Shown here: positions 52,750 to 61,738 of the stretch, in pieces
How positions within the stretch are numbered: the stretch's first letter is position 1
Layout: each line of letters starts with the position of its first letter
Assembly (NCBI RefSeq): GCF_001676385.1
Contig: NZ_LYVJ01000003.1
Span: 248,001-312,000 of the forward strand
DNA length: 64,000 bases
Direction of reading: 5' to 3'
DNA from: Stenotrophomonas maltophilia
GTDB lineage: Bacteria > Pseudomonadota > Gammaproteobacteria > Xanthomonadales > Xanthomonadaceae
The notes under the pieces: model-generated
What the model saw: only the letters and a program-made list of their open reading frames with translations
What the model was told of the DNA's origin: nothing
The model's database searches: none
Translations under genes and position numbers: made by a program

Positions 52750-54942
52750 TCAGATCACTGTGAGGTTGGCATACGCCATCACCAGCCACTTGCTGCCGGC
52801 GTCGGCGAATTCGACCTGCACGCGGGCGTGTGCGCCGCTGCCTTCGTAGTCGGTCACCATGCCTTCGCCGAACTTGGGATGGGTGACCAGCGCGCCGAGC
52901 TTGATCGGCGGTGCCTCGATCGAGGCGTGGCCCATCACGCGGCTGGCGCCCATCGAGGCTGGCCGCGAGACCTGCACCTTCGGGCGCACTTCGTGCAGCA
53001 GCTCACGCGGGATTTCGCGCAGGAAGCGCGACGGCAGGCTGTAGTTGTCCTGGCCGTGGATGCGGCGCGATTCGGCGTAGCTCAGCACCAGCTTCTGGCG
53101 CGCGCGGGTAATGCCCACATAGGCCAGGCGACGCTCCTCCTCCAACCGTCCACTTTCCTCCAGCGAACGTGCGCTGGGGAACAGGCCCTCTTCCAGGCCG
53201 GCCAGGAACACCAGCGGGAACTCCAGGCCCTTGGCCGAATGCAGGGTCATCAGCTGCACGCCTTCTTCGCCGGCCTGCGCCTGCCCCTCACCGGCCTCCA
53301 GCGCGGCATAGGCCAGGAACGCGACCAGCTCGTCCATGTCCTCGCCCACTTCCTCGATGTCATCGGCACGGCGCACGAAACGCGAGGCGACCGAGACCAG
53401 TTCGTCGAGGTTGTCGGTACGCGACTCCGAATCCAGCGAATTGCGGCTTTCCTTGCTCCAGTGCTCGCGCAGCTGCGAGCGGGCCAGCACGTGGTCCACG
53501 CGCTCGGCCAGGGTCATGTGCACGGTCTGCGCCTGCAGCTCGTTGACCAGCCCCAGGAAGCCCGCCAGCGCATTGCGCGCACGTGCGGCCAGCGCACTGC
53601 CCTGGGTGACCAGCATCGTCGCTTCCCACAGCGAGATGCCCTGCGCGCGCGCCTCGCGGCGTACTTCGTCCAGGGTGCGGTCACCAATGCCACGGGTGGG
53701 CGTGTTGACCGCGCGCTCGAAGGCGGCGTCATCGTTGCGGTTGGACAGCAGGCGCAGGTAGGCCAGCGCGTCCTTGATTTCGGCGCGCTCGAAGAAGCGC
53801 ATGCCACCGTACACGCGGTACGGCACCTGCTCGCTCAGCAGCGCCTCTTCCAGCGCACGCGACTGCGCGTTGCTGCGGTAGAGCACGGCCACTTCGGTGT
53901 AGCTGCCACCGTCGCGCACCCACTGGCGGGCGCGCTCGACGATGTAGCGCGCCTCGTCCATCTCGTTGTACGCCGCGTACAGGTCGATCGGCTCGCCGTC
54001 GCCGCTGTCGGTCCACAGCTGCTTGCCGATGCGGTCGGGATTGTGCGCGATCACCGCGTTGGCGGCGCCGAGGATGTTGGCGGTGGAACGGTAGTTCTGC
54101 TCCAGGCGGATGGTCTGCGCACCCGGGAAGTCGCGCAGGAAACCCTGCACGTTCTCGACCTTGGCACCGCGCCAGCCGTAGATGGCCTGGTCATCGTCGC
54201 CGACCACGAACACGTGCCCGGAATCGCCGGCCAGCACGCGCACGAAGGCGTACTGGATGGCGTTGGTGTCCTGGAACTCGTCCACCAGGATCTCGCGGAA
54301 GCGGGCACGGTAGTGCGCCAGCAGCGCCGGGTTGTCGCGCAGCAGCTCATGCGCGCGCAGCAGCAGCTCGGCGAAGTCGACCAGGCCGGCGCGGTCGCAG
54401 CGCGCCTGGTACTCGATATAGGCCTGGCGCATGGTTTCCAGCCATGCATCGTGCGGCTCGGGCTGGATGTGCTGCGGGCGGCGGCCCTCATCCTTCTGCG
54501 CGTTGATCCACCAGGCGATCTGCTTGGGCGGATATTTGCCGTCGTCCAGTTCCAGCGCCTGCACCACGCGCTTGACCAGCCGCAGCTGGTCGTCCGAATC
54601 CATCACCTGGAAGCCTTCGGGCAGCTTCGCGTCCTGCCAGTGCAGGCGCAGCAGGCGGTTGGCCAGGCCGTGGAAGGTGCCGATCCACATGCCACGGCTG
54701 CCATGCGGCAGCTGTGCGTCGATGCGGTGGCGCATCTCGCCGGCGGCCTTGTTGGTGAAGGTCACCGCGAAGATGCCGTGGGTCGGAACGCCGAAGACCT
54801 CATGCAGCCAGGCGATGCGGTGGGTAAGTACGCGGGTCTTGCCGGAACCGGCACCGGCCAGCACCAGGTGGTGGCCGGGGGGAGCGGAGACAGCGTCGCG
54901 CTGGGCCGGGTTCAGGCCGTCAAGCAGGTGGGAGACATCCAT
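52750..54942 (-). CDS. uvrD: DNA helicase II, UvrD/Rep family
   Basis: A 730-residue superfamily 1A helicase for excision and mismatch repair. Motif I is GAGSGKTRVL, motif Ia AVTFTNKAAGEM, motif II LVDEFQDTN, motif III VGDDDQAIYGWRGA, motif IV LEQNYRS, motif V LMTLHSAKGLEF and motif VI VGITRARQKL. The C-terminal tail has the HPKFGEG Tudor-like segment of UvrD that binds RNA polymerase in E. coli. Length is normal. Confidence 0.94.
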   Translation of the reverse strand: MDVSHLLDGLNPAQRDAVSAPPGHHLVLAGAGSGKTRVLTHRIAWLHEVFGVPTHGIFAVTFTNKAAGEMRHRIDAQLPHGSRGMWIGTFHGLANRLLRLHWQDAKLPEGFQVMDSDDQLRLVKRVVQALELDDGKYPPKQIAWWINAQKDEGRRPQHIQPEPHDAWLETMRQAYIEYQARCDRAGLVDFAELLLRAHELLRDNPALLAHYRARFREILVDEFQDTNAIQYAFVRVLAGDSGHVFVVGDDDQAIYGWRGAKVENVQGFLRDFPGAQTIRLEQNYRSTANILGAANAVIAHNPDRIGKQLWTDSGDGEPIDLYAAYNEMDEARYIVERARQWVRDGGSYTEVAVLYRSNAQSRALEEALLSEQVPYRVYGGMRFFERAEIKDALAYLRLLSNRNDDAAFERAVNTPTRGIGDRTLDEVRREARAQGISLWEATMLVTQGSALAARARNALAGFLGLVNELQAQTVHMTLAERVDHVLARSQLREHWSKESRNSLDSESRTDNLDELVSVASRFVRRADDIEEVGEDMDELVAFLAYAALEAGEGQAQAGEEGVQLMTLHSAKGLEFPLVFLAGLEEGLFPSARSLEESGRLEEERRLAYVGITRARQKLVLSYAESRRIHGQDNYSLPSRFLREIPRELLHEVRPKVQVSRPASMGASRVMGHASIEAPPIKLGALVTHPKFGEGMVTDYEGSGAHARVQVEFADAGSKWLVMAYANLTVI

Positions 54943-54951
54943 GCGCCCATT

Positions 54952-56355
54952 TTACGGTATTGCCGTCGCGGCTCCTGCGACCACCCGGGTCGCCAGCGCC
55001 TGCGCCTGCTGACGCAGTTCAGGCACCGCCAGGCTCTCCCACAGGTTGCCGATACGCAGGCTGCCGAGCACGCCCAGTCGCGCCTGCGGCTGGCCGCCCG
55101 CAGCCAGCAGGCGATCGCCGGGCACCGTGCTGTCCAGGCCCAGACCGTGCGGTCCGGGGCGCGCCAGCCCATCAGCCTGCAGCTGTTGCAGCAACGGATT
55201 GCGCAGCGCGCCGGCGCGGGTTTCCACGCCGGTGGCGTTGACCACGCCGGCAATGGCCCAGTGCTGTTCGTTGCCGCCGGCATCGTGGCCGGAGAGCTGC
55301 AGGGCGTTGCCTTCGCGCCAGACGCGTTGCAGGCGGGACCGGTGGATGCGCAGCTGGCCGCTGTCGCGCAGCGCCTTCAGCTGCGCGTCGACCTCTTCGG
55401 CAATGCGATGGCGATGCACGTCCCAATAGCGCACCCCATGGCGCAGGAAGCGGCGCTGGTCGGCCGCGTCGAGGCTGCACCACAGCGCCTGCCCGTGCGG
55501 ACGGATGCGGTCCATCACGCCCTGCCACGGCAGGCCGTCGGCCTGTGCCTGGCGCGCAAACCCGCGCAACGCACGCAGGCGCTGGCGCAGGTTCATCGGC
55601 AACAGCGTGGCCGGGTCGAACGTGGGCAGGCCGCCATGCGCGTGTGGCAGCGGCAGCAGGCCATGGCGCGAGATCACGTGCAGCGGGCCGGTGTGGCCGG
55701 CGGCGACCAGTGCCAGCACAGTGTCGGCCATGCTCAGGCCAGACCCGACGATGGCCACGGCCTGCTCGCCGGCCAGGGTACGCACGCCGTCGTAGTCCCA
55801 GGCCTCGATCACATCATCGGCGGGCAGTGCCTCGGCACCGGCCACCGGCAGCGGCCGCATGCTGTTGCCGGTGGCGAGCACCGCCTGCGCGGCATGCAGC
55901 GCCTGGCCATCGCCCAGTGGCAAGCGGTAGCCATGGTCATCCGGCTGCAGGCCCAGCACCGGCTGCGCGATCACCCGCAGCTGCGCCGGGCTGGCCGCGG
56001 CGGCCTCCCGCAGGCGCTGCTGCAGGTAGGCGGCATAGTAGTGGCGGCACACGTAGCGCTCGCCCAGCACCTCGCGCGCCTCGCCCGGGTAGGCGTTGGC
56101 GGCCATCAGGTAGTCGAGGAAATCGCCAGGCTGGTCGGCAAACGCACTCATCTTCGCCGCCGGCACGTTCAGCAGATGCTCCGGCCACGGCGTGGCATAG
56201 GCGATGCCCTGCGCCAGCTGCGAGGCGGGTTCGAAGATGGCAATCGCCAGCGGCGCCTGGGCCTGGCGCAACACCTGGATCGCCACCAGCACCCCGGCCG
56301 CACCACCACCGATGATTGCCAGGTCCAGTTCGCCATTACGCGGTGAATCAGTCAT
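54952..56355 (-). CDS. FAD/NAD(P)-binding protein (NAD_binding_9 type)
   Basis: A 467-residue flavoprotein. The FAD motif IIGGGAAGVLVA lies at about 15, followed by FEPASQLAQGIAYATPWPEHLLNVPA and a second nucleotide motif AIVGSGLSMADTVLAL. A family-typical C-terminal GSLRIGNLWES lies near residue 440. The substrate is unknown; such proteins are monooxygenase-like or link to siderophore and amino-acid N-hydroxylases. It is 10 bases downstream of uvrD's start side and on the same strand. Confidence 0.8.
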   Translation of the reverse strand: MTDSPRNGELDLAIIGGGAAGVLVAIQVLRQAQAPLAIAIFEPASQLAQGIAYATPWPEHLLNVPAAKMSAFADQPGDFLDYLMAANAYPGEAREVLGERYVCRHYYAAYLQQRLREAAAASPAQLRVIAQPVLGLQPDDHGYRLPLGDGQALHAAQAVLATGNSMRPLPVAGAEALPADDVIEAWDYDGVRTLAGEQAVAIVGSGLSMADTVLALVAAGHTGPLHVISRHGLLPLPHAHGGLPTFDPATLLPMNLRQRLRALRGFARQAQADGLPWQGVMDRIRPHGQALWCSLDAADQRRFLRHGVRYWDVHRHRIAEEVDAQLKALRDSGQLRIHRSRLQRVWREGNALQLSGHDAGGNEQHWAIAGVVNATGVETRAGALRNPLLQQLQADGLARPGPHGLGLDSTVPGDRLLAAGGQPQARLGVLGSLRIGNLWESLAVPELRQQAQALATRVVAGAATAIP

Positions 56356-56418
56356 GCGCCGATTGTAGGCCATCGGCAATGACGGGCCGGAGTGCCGGAT
56401 CGGGCGGCCCGCACTGCC

Positions 56419-57837
56419 TCACATCAATGCATCGGCCAGCCGCGCGATGCCCTCGCGGCTGCGCCGCCAGGCGGGCCGCTTGCGCCACTGTTTCAGATCC
56501 AGCTGCCGCGACTCGCGCAGGTAGCCGTCCTCGATCGCGCACAGCTGCTGGACCAGCGCGCGGTCGTAGCAGATCAGGCCGATTTCGGCATTCAGCGCGA
56601 ACGAGCGGATATCCATGTTGATCGAGCCGAGCACGGCGATGTCCTCGTCCACGCTCATGTGCTTGGCATGCAGGAACTGCGGTTCGTACAGCGCAATGCG
56701 CACGCCACAGCGCAGCAGCTCGTCGTAGTACGCCTCCTGCGCCCACGAAGTCAGCCGCTGGTTGTTGCTGGCCGAGAGGATCAGCTGCACCTCCACGCCG
56801 GACAACGCGGCAATGCGCAGCGCACTGAGCGTGGCTTCGTCGGGCACGAAGTACGGGGTGACCATCACCAGCCGGCGCCGTGCCAGATGGATCAGCGCCG
56901 CCACCGCATCGCGTGCGTTGCTGTAGGGATAGGCCGGACCGCTGGGCAGCAGCTGGGTGGCGATGTCGTCGCTGCACTCGGGCACATCGGCGATCACGTC
57001 CAGGCGCTGGCCGGTTTCCATGTACCAGTCGCTGGCGAACACCGCCTCCAGATGCGCCACCGCGGGGCCACGCACGCGCGCTACCAGCTCACGGTTCGGG
57101 TGGCCGGGCACGAACTGCGGGCGCGCCAGGTTCTGCGAGCCGACATAGGCCACTTCGTTGTCGATCACCGCGATCTTGCGGTGGTTGCGCAGGTCCATGC
57201 GGCCGCTGCGGCGCCAGCGCAGGCCACCGGGCAGCATCGCGCGCACTTCGATGTCGCGCGCCTGCAGGCGCTTGCGATAGGCGCGCAGGCCGCGCTTGGC
57301 GCCCACCGCGTCCAGCAGCACGCGGCACTGCACGCCACGCGCGGCGGCGCGCTGCAACGCCTCCACCATGGCCTCGCCCACCGCGTCATCGAACATCAGG
57401 TAGTACAGCAGGTGCACGCGATCTTCGGCCTGGTCGATGTCGGCGATCAGCGTGTGCAGTGATTCGTCGTAGTCGGTCAGCAGGTCGACCGCGTTGCCGT
57501 GCACCGGCATGAAGTCGCCCTGGCGCTGCACCAGCGGCACGATCTCGGCGCTGGCGGTGTCCGGCTGCGGAGTCCAGCGCAGGCGATGCTGCAGTGCCTG
57601 TTCCTCGCGGATGACCTGCGAGGCCTCGGCCTGGCGGCGGATGCGCTCACGCGACAGCCACGGGTGGCCGAACAGCAGGTACAGCGGCAGGCCCAGCAGC
57701 GGCACGAAGCCGACCAGCAGCAGCCAGCTGCGCGCCGCCCCCGGCGTGGTGCGGGTGGGGATCCAGCACAGCGCGACCAGCCGGATCAGCCAGTCGATCA
57801 GCAGCAGGTAGGACCCCAGCAACCACTCGAACAGCAT
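56419..57837 (-). CDS. cls: Cardiolipin synthase, phospholipase D family
   Basis: A 472-residue inner-membrane enzyme joining two phosphatidylglycerols into cardiolipin. Two N-terminal helices (MLFEWLLGSYLLLIDWLIRL; SWLLLVGFVPLLGLPLYLLFG) precede two HKD motifs: HRKIAVID near 216 and HAKHMSVD near 400. The start at 57837 gives the usual length; ATG 57867 (MAHHLPTGDT) is an alternative. Confidence 0.9.
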   Translation of the reverse strand: MLFEWLLGSYLLLIDWLIRLVALCWIPTRTTPGAARSWLLLVGFVPLLGLPLYLLFGHPWLSRERIRRQAEASQVIREEQALQHRLRWTPQPDTASAEIVPLVQRQGDFMPVHGNAVDLLTDYDESLHTLIADIDQAEDRVHLLYYLMFDDAVGEAMVEALQRAAARGVQCRVLLDAVGAKRGLRAYRKRLQARDIEVRAMLPGGLRWRRSGRMDLRNHRKIAVIDNEVAYVGSQNLARPQFVPGHPNRELVARVRGPAVAHLEAVFASDWYMETGQRLDVIADVPECSDDIATQLLPSGPAYPYSNARDAVAALIHLARRRLVMVTPYFVPDEATLSALRIAALSGVEVQLILSASNNQRLTSWAQEAYYDELLRCGVRIALYEPQFLHAKHMSVDEDIAVLGSINMDIRSFALNAEIGLICYDRALVQQLCAIEDGYLRESRQLDLKQWRKRPAWRRSREGIARLADALM

Positions 57838-57884
57838 CGTGTCGCCCGTCGGGAGGTGATGGGCCATTCTGCCCAGCACGATTT

Positions 57885-57953
57885 GTAGAGTCGAGCCATG
57901 CTCGACTGCCTTTCGGCCGACAGCGGAGCAGCCGAGCGTGGGCTCGGCTCTAC
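57885..57953. repeat. SMAG-type repeat, dimeric
   Basis: GTAGAGTCGAGC at the left and GCTCGGCTCTAC at the right enclose two stem-loops (CGAGC.ATGCTCG and GCCGAGCGTGGGCTCGGC). It lies between cls and the next minus-strand gene. Confidence 0.75.
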
Positions 57954-57961
57954 AGGATGGC

Positions 57962-58216
57962 TCAATGCCGCACTGGCACCTCGCATAGCTTCCGCACCGA
58001 TTCGGCGTGACGGCGGCCGTTGAGCGCCATGCAGGCAATGGCCTGTGCGGCCCGCTCCAGCTGCGCCTCCGGCAGCGGCGACGGCGACGGCGCACCGTTG
58101 GCCAGTGCCAGATGGTGGTCGCACAGCAGCAGCGCCATGCCCTCGATGCCTTGCAGCATGCGCTGCAGGCGCAGCCAGCCCAGTTCCAGGTCCTGCCGGT
58201 GTGACGGGGTGTTCAT
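57962..58216 (-). CDS. Small uncharacterised cytosolic protein
   Basis: An 84-residue protein (MNTPSHRQDLELGWLRLQRML...) with helical character and several His and Cys (LLCDHHLALANG, KLCEVPVRH). It has an excellent ribosome site (AAGGAGGT) before ATG 58216. I do not recognise the family. No membrane segment or signal. Confidence 0.65.
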   Translation of the reverse strand: MNTPSHRQDLELGWLRLQRMLQGIEGMALLLCDHHLALANGAPSPSPLPEAQLERAAQAIACMALNGRRHAESVRKLCEVPVRH

Positions 58217-58359
58217 GCAACCTCCTTCAACGGATCTGGCCACCGTGAAGGTGGCGGACGATGCGTGGTTGCAATACCGGGAAGCAATCAATCAGCAAAC
58301 GAACCGGCGGGCACAAGGCCCCCTCGCACCGTCCGCCATAGAGGCAGATAGGTCACCAA

Positions 58360-58387
58360 CCGTCGCCGGAGGGATCTCCGGCGACGG
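58360..58387. repeat. Perfect 11-bp stem-loop
   Basis: CCGTCGCCGGA pairs with TCCGGCGACGG across GGGATC. No T-run follows, so a plain intrinsic terminator is unlikely. Confidence 0.7.
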
Positions 58388-58598
58388 CAGGCGAGTCTAC
58401 TGATGATTGACTTCACGGGATTGCAAGCCCGACCGCTGCAACCGCAGCGGCCAGCCATCATGGACACGGCGGGGCCCGTCGTTCCAATCGATTTGAACCG
58501 TGCGAGGCGCCGGAACCGGTAGGAACAATCACTTATCGCATTCGGCCCTTTGCTTCAGGCAGGGTGCCATTGGCGACAGCGTGCGCAGGGACTGCCCA

Positions 58599-58656
58599 GT
58601 GCCGACCAACGGTCGGCACCCACCAAAAGGGGAATGCCCGAACGGTCGGCACCCAC
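58599..58656. repeat. Palindrome GTGCCGACC-AAC-GGTCGGCAC and a partial second copy
   Basis: The complete unit at 58599-58619 is identical to the one at 16124-16144; a half-unit GAACGGTCGGCACCCAC follows at 58640-58656. Confidence 0.75.
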
Positions 58657-58673
58657 ATCTGGATGCCGGGCAA

Positions 58674-58702
58674 GAAAAAACCCGCCACAAGGGCGGGTTT
58701 CT
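58674..58702 (-). terminator. Intrinsic terminator of rpmB-rpmG
   Basis: On the minus strand AACCCGCC pairs with GGCGGGTT across CTTGT, followed by TTTTC. It is 27 bp behind the rpmG stop. Confidence 0.9.
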
Positions 58703-58728
58703 TCGCGGGGACCAGCAATCCGTGCGGA

Positions 58729-58893
58729 TTACTTGATCTTGCCTTCCTTGTACAGGACGTGCTTGCGCACGACCGGATCGTACTTCAGGAATTCCATCTT
58801 CCCCGGGGTGTTCTTCTTGTTCTTGTCCGTGGTGTAGAAGTGGCCGGTACCGGCCGAGGAAATCATACGGACCTTATCGCGCTTGCCTGCCAT
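58729..58893 (-). CDS. rpmG: 50S ribosomal protein L33
   Basis: A 54-residue ribosomal protein, [20 protein letters not shown] at the start and [12 protein letters not shown] at the end. There are no CxxC pairs, so it is the zinc-independent form. It follows rpmB by 13 bases, the usual operon in gammaproteobacteria. Confidence 0.96.
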   Translation of the reverse strand: MAGKRDKVRMISSAGTGHFYTTDKNKKNTPGKMEFLKYDPVVRKHVLYKEGKIK

Positions 58894-58906
58894 GATGCTT
58901 TACTCC

Positions 58907-59143
58907 TCAGACCTTTTCGCCGCGCGCACGCAGCTCAGCCAGAACGGAATCGATGCCGTTCTTGTCGATGGTGCGCAGTGCATGCGCGGAAACACGAAGC
59001 TTGACCCAGCGGTTCTCGCTGGCCACCCAGAAACGGCGCTCGTGCAGATTCGGCAGGAAACGACGACGGGTCTTGTTGTTGGCGTGCGAGACGTTGTTAC
59101 CCGTCTGCACTCGCTTGCCGGAAACCTGGCATACGCGGGACAT
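58907..59143 (-). CDS. rpmB: 50S ribosomal protein L28
   Basis: A 78-residue ribosomal protein starting [20 protein letters not shown] and containing [17 protein letters not shown]. First gene of the rpmB-rpmG operon; the promoter should lie in 59144-59300, where I could not fix the boxes. Confidence 0.97.
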   Translation of the reverse strand: MSRVCQVSGKRVQTGNNVSHANNKTRRRFLPNLHERRFWVASENRWVKLRVSAHALRTIDKNGIDSVLAELRARGEKV

Positions 59144-59357
59144 TGCGCACCTCGATAGTAGTAGTTGTCAGCCCGTAGCCCGGGCGACGGCGGCCTCGAT
59201 GGTTACCCACCACACGTCAAGAGAATCAAAGGGTTACGCTGGCGTTGGGCGGCCGGGGACGTGCTTCCGGGGGCGCCGCCCGATGGAAAACCGGACACAG
59301 CGAGCCGCGCATTATGCATGGGTTCAAGCACTTGCGCAAGTTACCCACAGGCAAGGA

Positions 59358-60809
59358 TCAGGGCCGGGCGATGAACAACCCGCCAGAGCCGGGTGCCCGC
59401 TGCAGCACATCGGGCGCCAGCCGCGCCCGCGCCGTGGTGATGAACAAGCGGCCGTCCGGCGCGAAGCACAGCGCGCCCACGTGCGGTGCCGGCACCGCCA
59501 ACCGCCGCTGCACCGCGCCGTTGGCCGCCAGTTCCAGCACGCAGGCGCCGCCCCACATTGCCACCCACAGGGTGCCCTGCGGCGACAGCGCCAGCCCATC
59601 AGGCTTGCCCGCTTCGCCGAGGAAATCGGTGACCACCTTCGGCTCCCCCAAGGTGCCTGCGGCCACATCGGCTGGATAGGCCAGCAGCGTGCGGGCCAGG
59701 GTGTCGATCACATACAGGGTGTCGCCCGCAGGGCTGAACACCATGCCGTTGGCCACCCCCAGGCCTTCGGCCACCCGCCGTGCCGGCGCATCCACCGATG
59801 CCGCATGGAACAGCGCGCCGCGCCCAGCCAACAGGCCCCGGTGCATCGACCCGGCCCACAGGCCACCCCGCGCGTCCACGGTCATGTCGTTCAGGCGGCA
59901 ACCGGGGCCCACCTCGATCGTCGGCCCCGGCTGCAGGCCGCCATCTGCGGCAATCCGCACGAAATGGGTCTCACCGTTGCCGACCAGCCCCTGCGGCGCC
60001 AGCGCCAGCGACCACACCGGCTCGGACAGCGGCGTGCGCGAGCAGGTCTGGCCATCCCAGTGCAGCAGCGCCGGCGCGGTCGGCTCTACCCACGCCACGC
60101 GGCCATCCTCCCGCACCACGGGCGACTCGCCCACCAGCGTTCCAGCGTCGCAGGCCAGGTGCACGCCACTGGCCGGTACTGCCTGCAGGGCCTGCAGCCA
60201 GTGCTGCGCGCGCCGTCCCACGTCATCGGCGGGACGGCCGGGGCGGTACAGATCGGTGCCGATGCCCACCGCGCGCACGCCGGCCTGCCACAGCGCGGGC
60301 AGCGCATCGGTGGTGAACCCGCCCACCGCCACCAGCCGCGCCTGTGCCGGCAGCACCGCCGACAGCGCCGCCAGCCGCGGCGCGGAGTCATGCGCCGGAA
60401 ACGCCTTCAGGTAGCGGGCCCCCGCAGCCAGCGCGGCAAAGGCCTCGGTCGGCGTGCTGAAGCCGGGCATCGGTTCCATGCCGTGCGCGCGGGCCGCCGC
60501 AATCACCTCAGGGTTGGTGTTGGGCGACACACAGAAGCAGCAGCCGGTGGCGGCCAGCGCCTCCACCTGGGCCACGTCCAGCACGGTCCCCGCGCCCACC
60601 CGCAGACGGTCGCCGAAATGCGCGGCCAGCAGGGCGATGGTGGCCAGCGGATCCGGCGAGTTGAGCGGGACTTCGGCCAATCGCACGCCGGCGTCCACCA
60701 GCGCCTGGCCGACGGCCAGCGCCTCGGCCCCGGTCAGCCCGCGCAGGATGGCAACCAACGGCGCCTGTTCAATGGCCGCGTCGAAGGCGGCGTCATTCCT
60801 GGTAGTCAT
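59358..60809 (-). CDS. dgoA: Fused 2-dehydro-3-deoxy-6-phosphogalactonate aldolase and SMP-30/gluconolactonase
   Basis: A 483-residue two-domain protein. Residues 1-205 are a KDPG/KDPGal aldolase with the Schiff-base Lys in ARYLKAFPA and LVAILRGLT, AGTVLD and GTDLYRPG segments. Residues from about 215 form an SMP-30 lactonase beta-propeller with metal ligands Glu (AWVEPT), Asn (CRLNDMTVD) and Asp (KPDGLALS). One polypeptide thus would open the galactonolactone ring and cleave KDPGal, two non-adjacent steps of one pathway. ATG 60809 overlaps the kinase gene by four bases; the frame is open farther upstream but over the kinase. The fusion is uninterrupted. Confidence 0.88.
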   Translation of the reverse strand: MTTRNDAAFDAAIEQAPLVAILRGLTGAEALAVGQALVDAGVRLAEVPLNSPDPLATIALLAAHFGDRLRVGAGTVLDVAQVEALAATGCCFCVSPNTNPEVIAAARAHGMEPMPGFSTPTEAFAALAAGARYLKAFPAHDSAPRLAALSAVLPAQARLVAVGGFTTDALPALWQAGVRAVGIGTDLYRPGRPADDVGRRAQHWLQALQAVPASGVHLACDAGTLVGESPVVREDGRVAWVEPTAPALLHWDGQTCSRTPLSEPVWSLALAPQGLVGNGETHFVRIAADGGLQPGPTIEVGPGCRLNDMTVDARGGLWAGSMHRGLLAGRGALFHAASVDAPARRVAEGLGVANGMVFSPAGDTLYVIDTLARTLLAYPADVAAGTLGEPKVVTDFLGEAGKPDGLALSPQGTLWVAMWGGACVLELAANGAVQRRLAVPAPHVGALCFAPDGRLFITTARARLAPDVLQRAPGSGGLFIARP

Positions 60810-61738
60810 GACATTGTCCGTGCGGCCCGGTGCAGGGCGAGGAAGCCGCGGGTCACTGCATCGTGGGACAGCAGGGTGCGTGCGCTGCCACCAAGGGCGT
60901 GCACGGCAGCGGCGTACAGCGCGCAGACCGGGGCCGCGCCGACCATCGGCAGCGGGGCCTGCAGCGCGGCGGGCCACAACTGCCGCACGTCGGCCAGTTC
61001 GGCGCCGATCAGCACGCCGCGCAGCCACGAAGCACCGTCCACGCGCGGCAGCTCGCCACGGATCACCCGCGCGCGCGCGCCGAACAACAGGCTGCCCAGG
61101 CCCAGCCCGCCATCGTGGCCCTGCCGCAGCCCATCGAAGAACGCCGCGCCCTCCACCGCCGGACCGTCCACCACCGAGGCCAGCAGCCCGGCGGCAGTGA
61201 GGCGGTCGAAGATCTCGCCGGACATCGCAGTGAGGAAGGACACCACGGCGCCGTCCTGCAGCTGCACCCACTTGCTGTGCGTGCCCGGCAGTGCCACCAG
61301 CCCATCCAGCGGCAGCGCGCCGCCGGCCAGCAGGCCGAGCAGCTCGGTCTCCTCACCGCGCATGATGTCCGGTGCATCGTCCTGCGCGCGCCGGCAGGCC
61401 AGCCCGGGTACGATGGCCACCGGCACCTGGCCGATGCGGGTGTGGTGCAACTGCGCGGCCAACCGCTGCGGCGTCGCCGGGCAATCGGCATAGCCGGCAT
61501 CGCTCCAGCCGATGTTCGACCCCACCATGCCACAGGCATACACCGCTGCCGCACCGGGCCAGGCGGCCACGGTCGGTTCCAGCAGCGCCTGCATCTGCAT
61601 GCGGTCCAGCCCGGCGATGCCGCGCGGCTGTTCTGCGCTGTCCAGCACCCGTCCATCGGCGGCGATGAGGAAGGCGCGGAAATTGCTGCTGCCCCAGTTG
61701 ATGCCGATGATCGGTGCGTCGGTGTCATGCGTGCTCAT
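60806..61738 (-). CDS. dgoK: 2-dehydro-3-deoxygalactonokinase
   Basis: A 310-residue kinase that phosphorylates KDGal to KDPGal. Family landmarks are INWGSSNFRAFL at the start, CGMVGSNIGW, and PGTHSKWV. It overlaps the aldolase gene and the upstream dehydrogenase gene by four bases each. Confidence 0.9.
   Translation of the reverse strand: MSTHDTDAPIIGINWGSSNFRAFLIAADGRVLDSAEQPRGIAGLDRMQMQALLEPTVAAWPGAAAVYACGMVGSNIGWSDAGYADCPATPQRLAAQLHHTRIGQVPVAIVPGLACRRAQDDAPDIMRGEETELLGLLAGGALPLDGLVALPGTHSKWVQLQDGAVVSFLTAMSGEIFDRLTAAGLLASVVDGPAVEGAAFFDGLRQGHDGGLGLGSLLFGARARVIRGELPRVDGASWLRGVLIGAELADVRQLWPAALQAPLPMVGAAPVCALYAAAVHALGGSARTLLSHDAVTRGFLALHRAARTMS

Larger units (their letters stand above)
58217..58728. 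other. 512-bp gap with stems and repeats; no gene
   Basis: From left to right: a small stem CCACCGTGAAGGTGG (about 58240), a strong stem CCGTCGCCGGA/TCCGGCGACGG at 58360-58387, the repeat at 58599-58619, a partial copy at 58640-58656, and the rpmG terminator at 58674-58702. No protein-like frame is present. Confidence 0.6.

Noticed and set aside
52828-56346. A very long open frame crossing uvrD and the flavoprotein gene on the plus strand
   Set aside because: It spans two certain genes and the gap between them, and its His/Gln/Arg-rich composition is that of a shadow.
60810-61271. N-terminal extension of the aldolase-lactonase frame into dgoK
   Set aside because: The extension is the shadow of dgoK; the aldolase homology begins right after ATG 60809.
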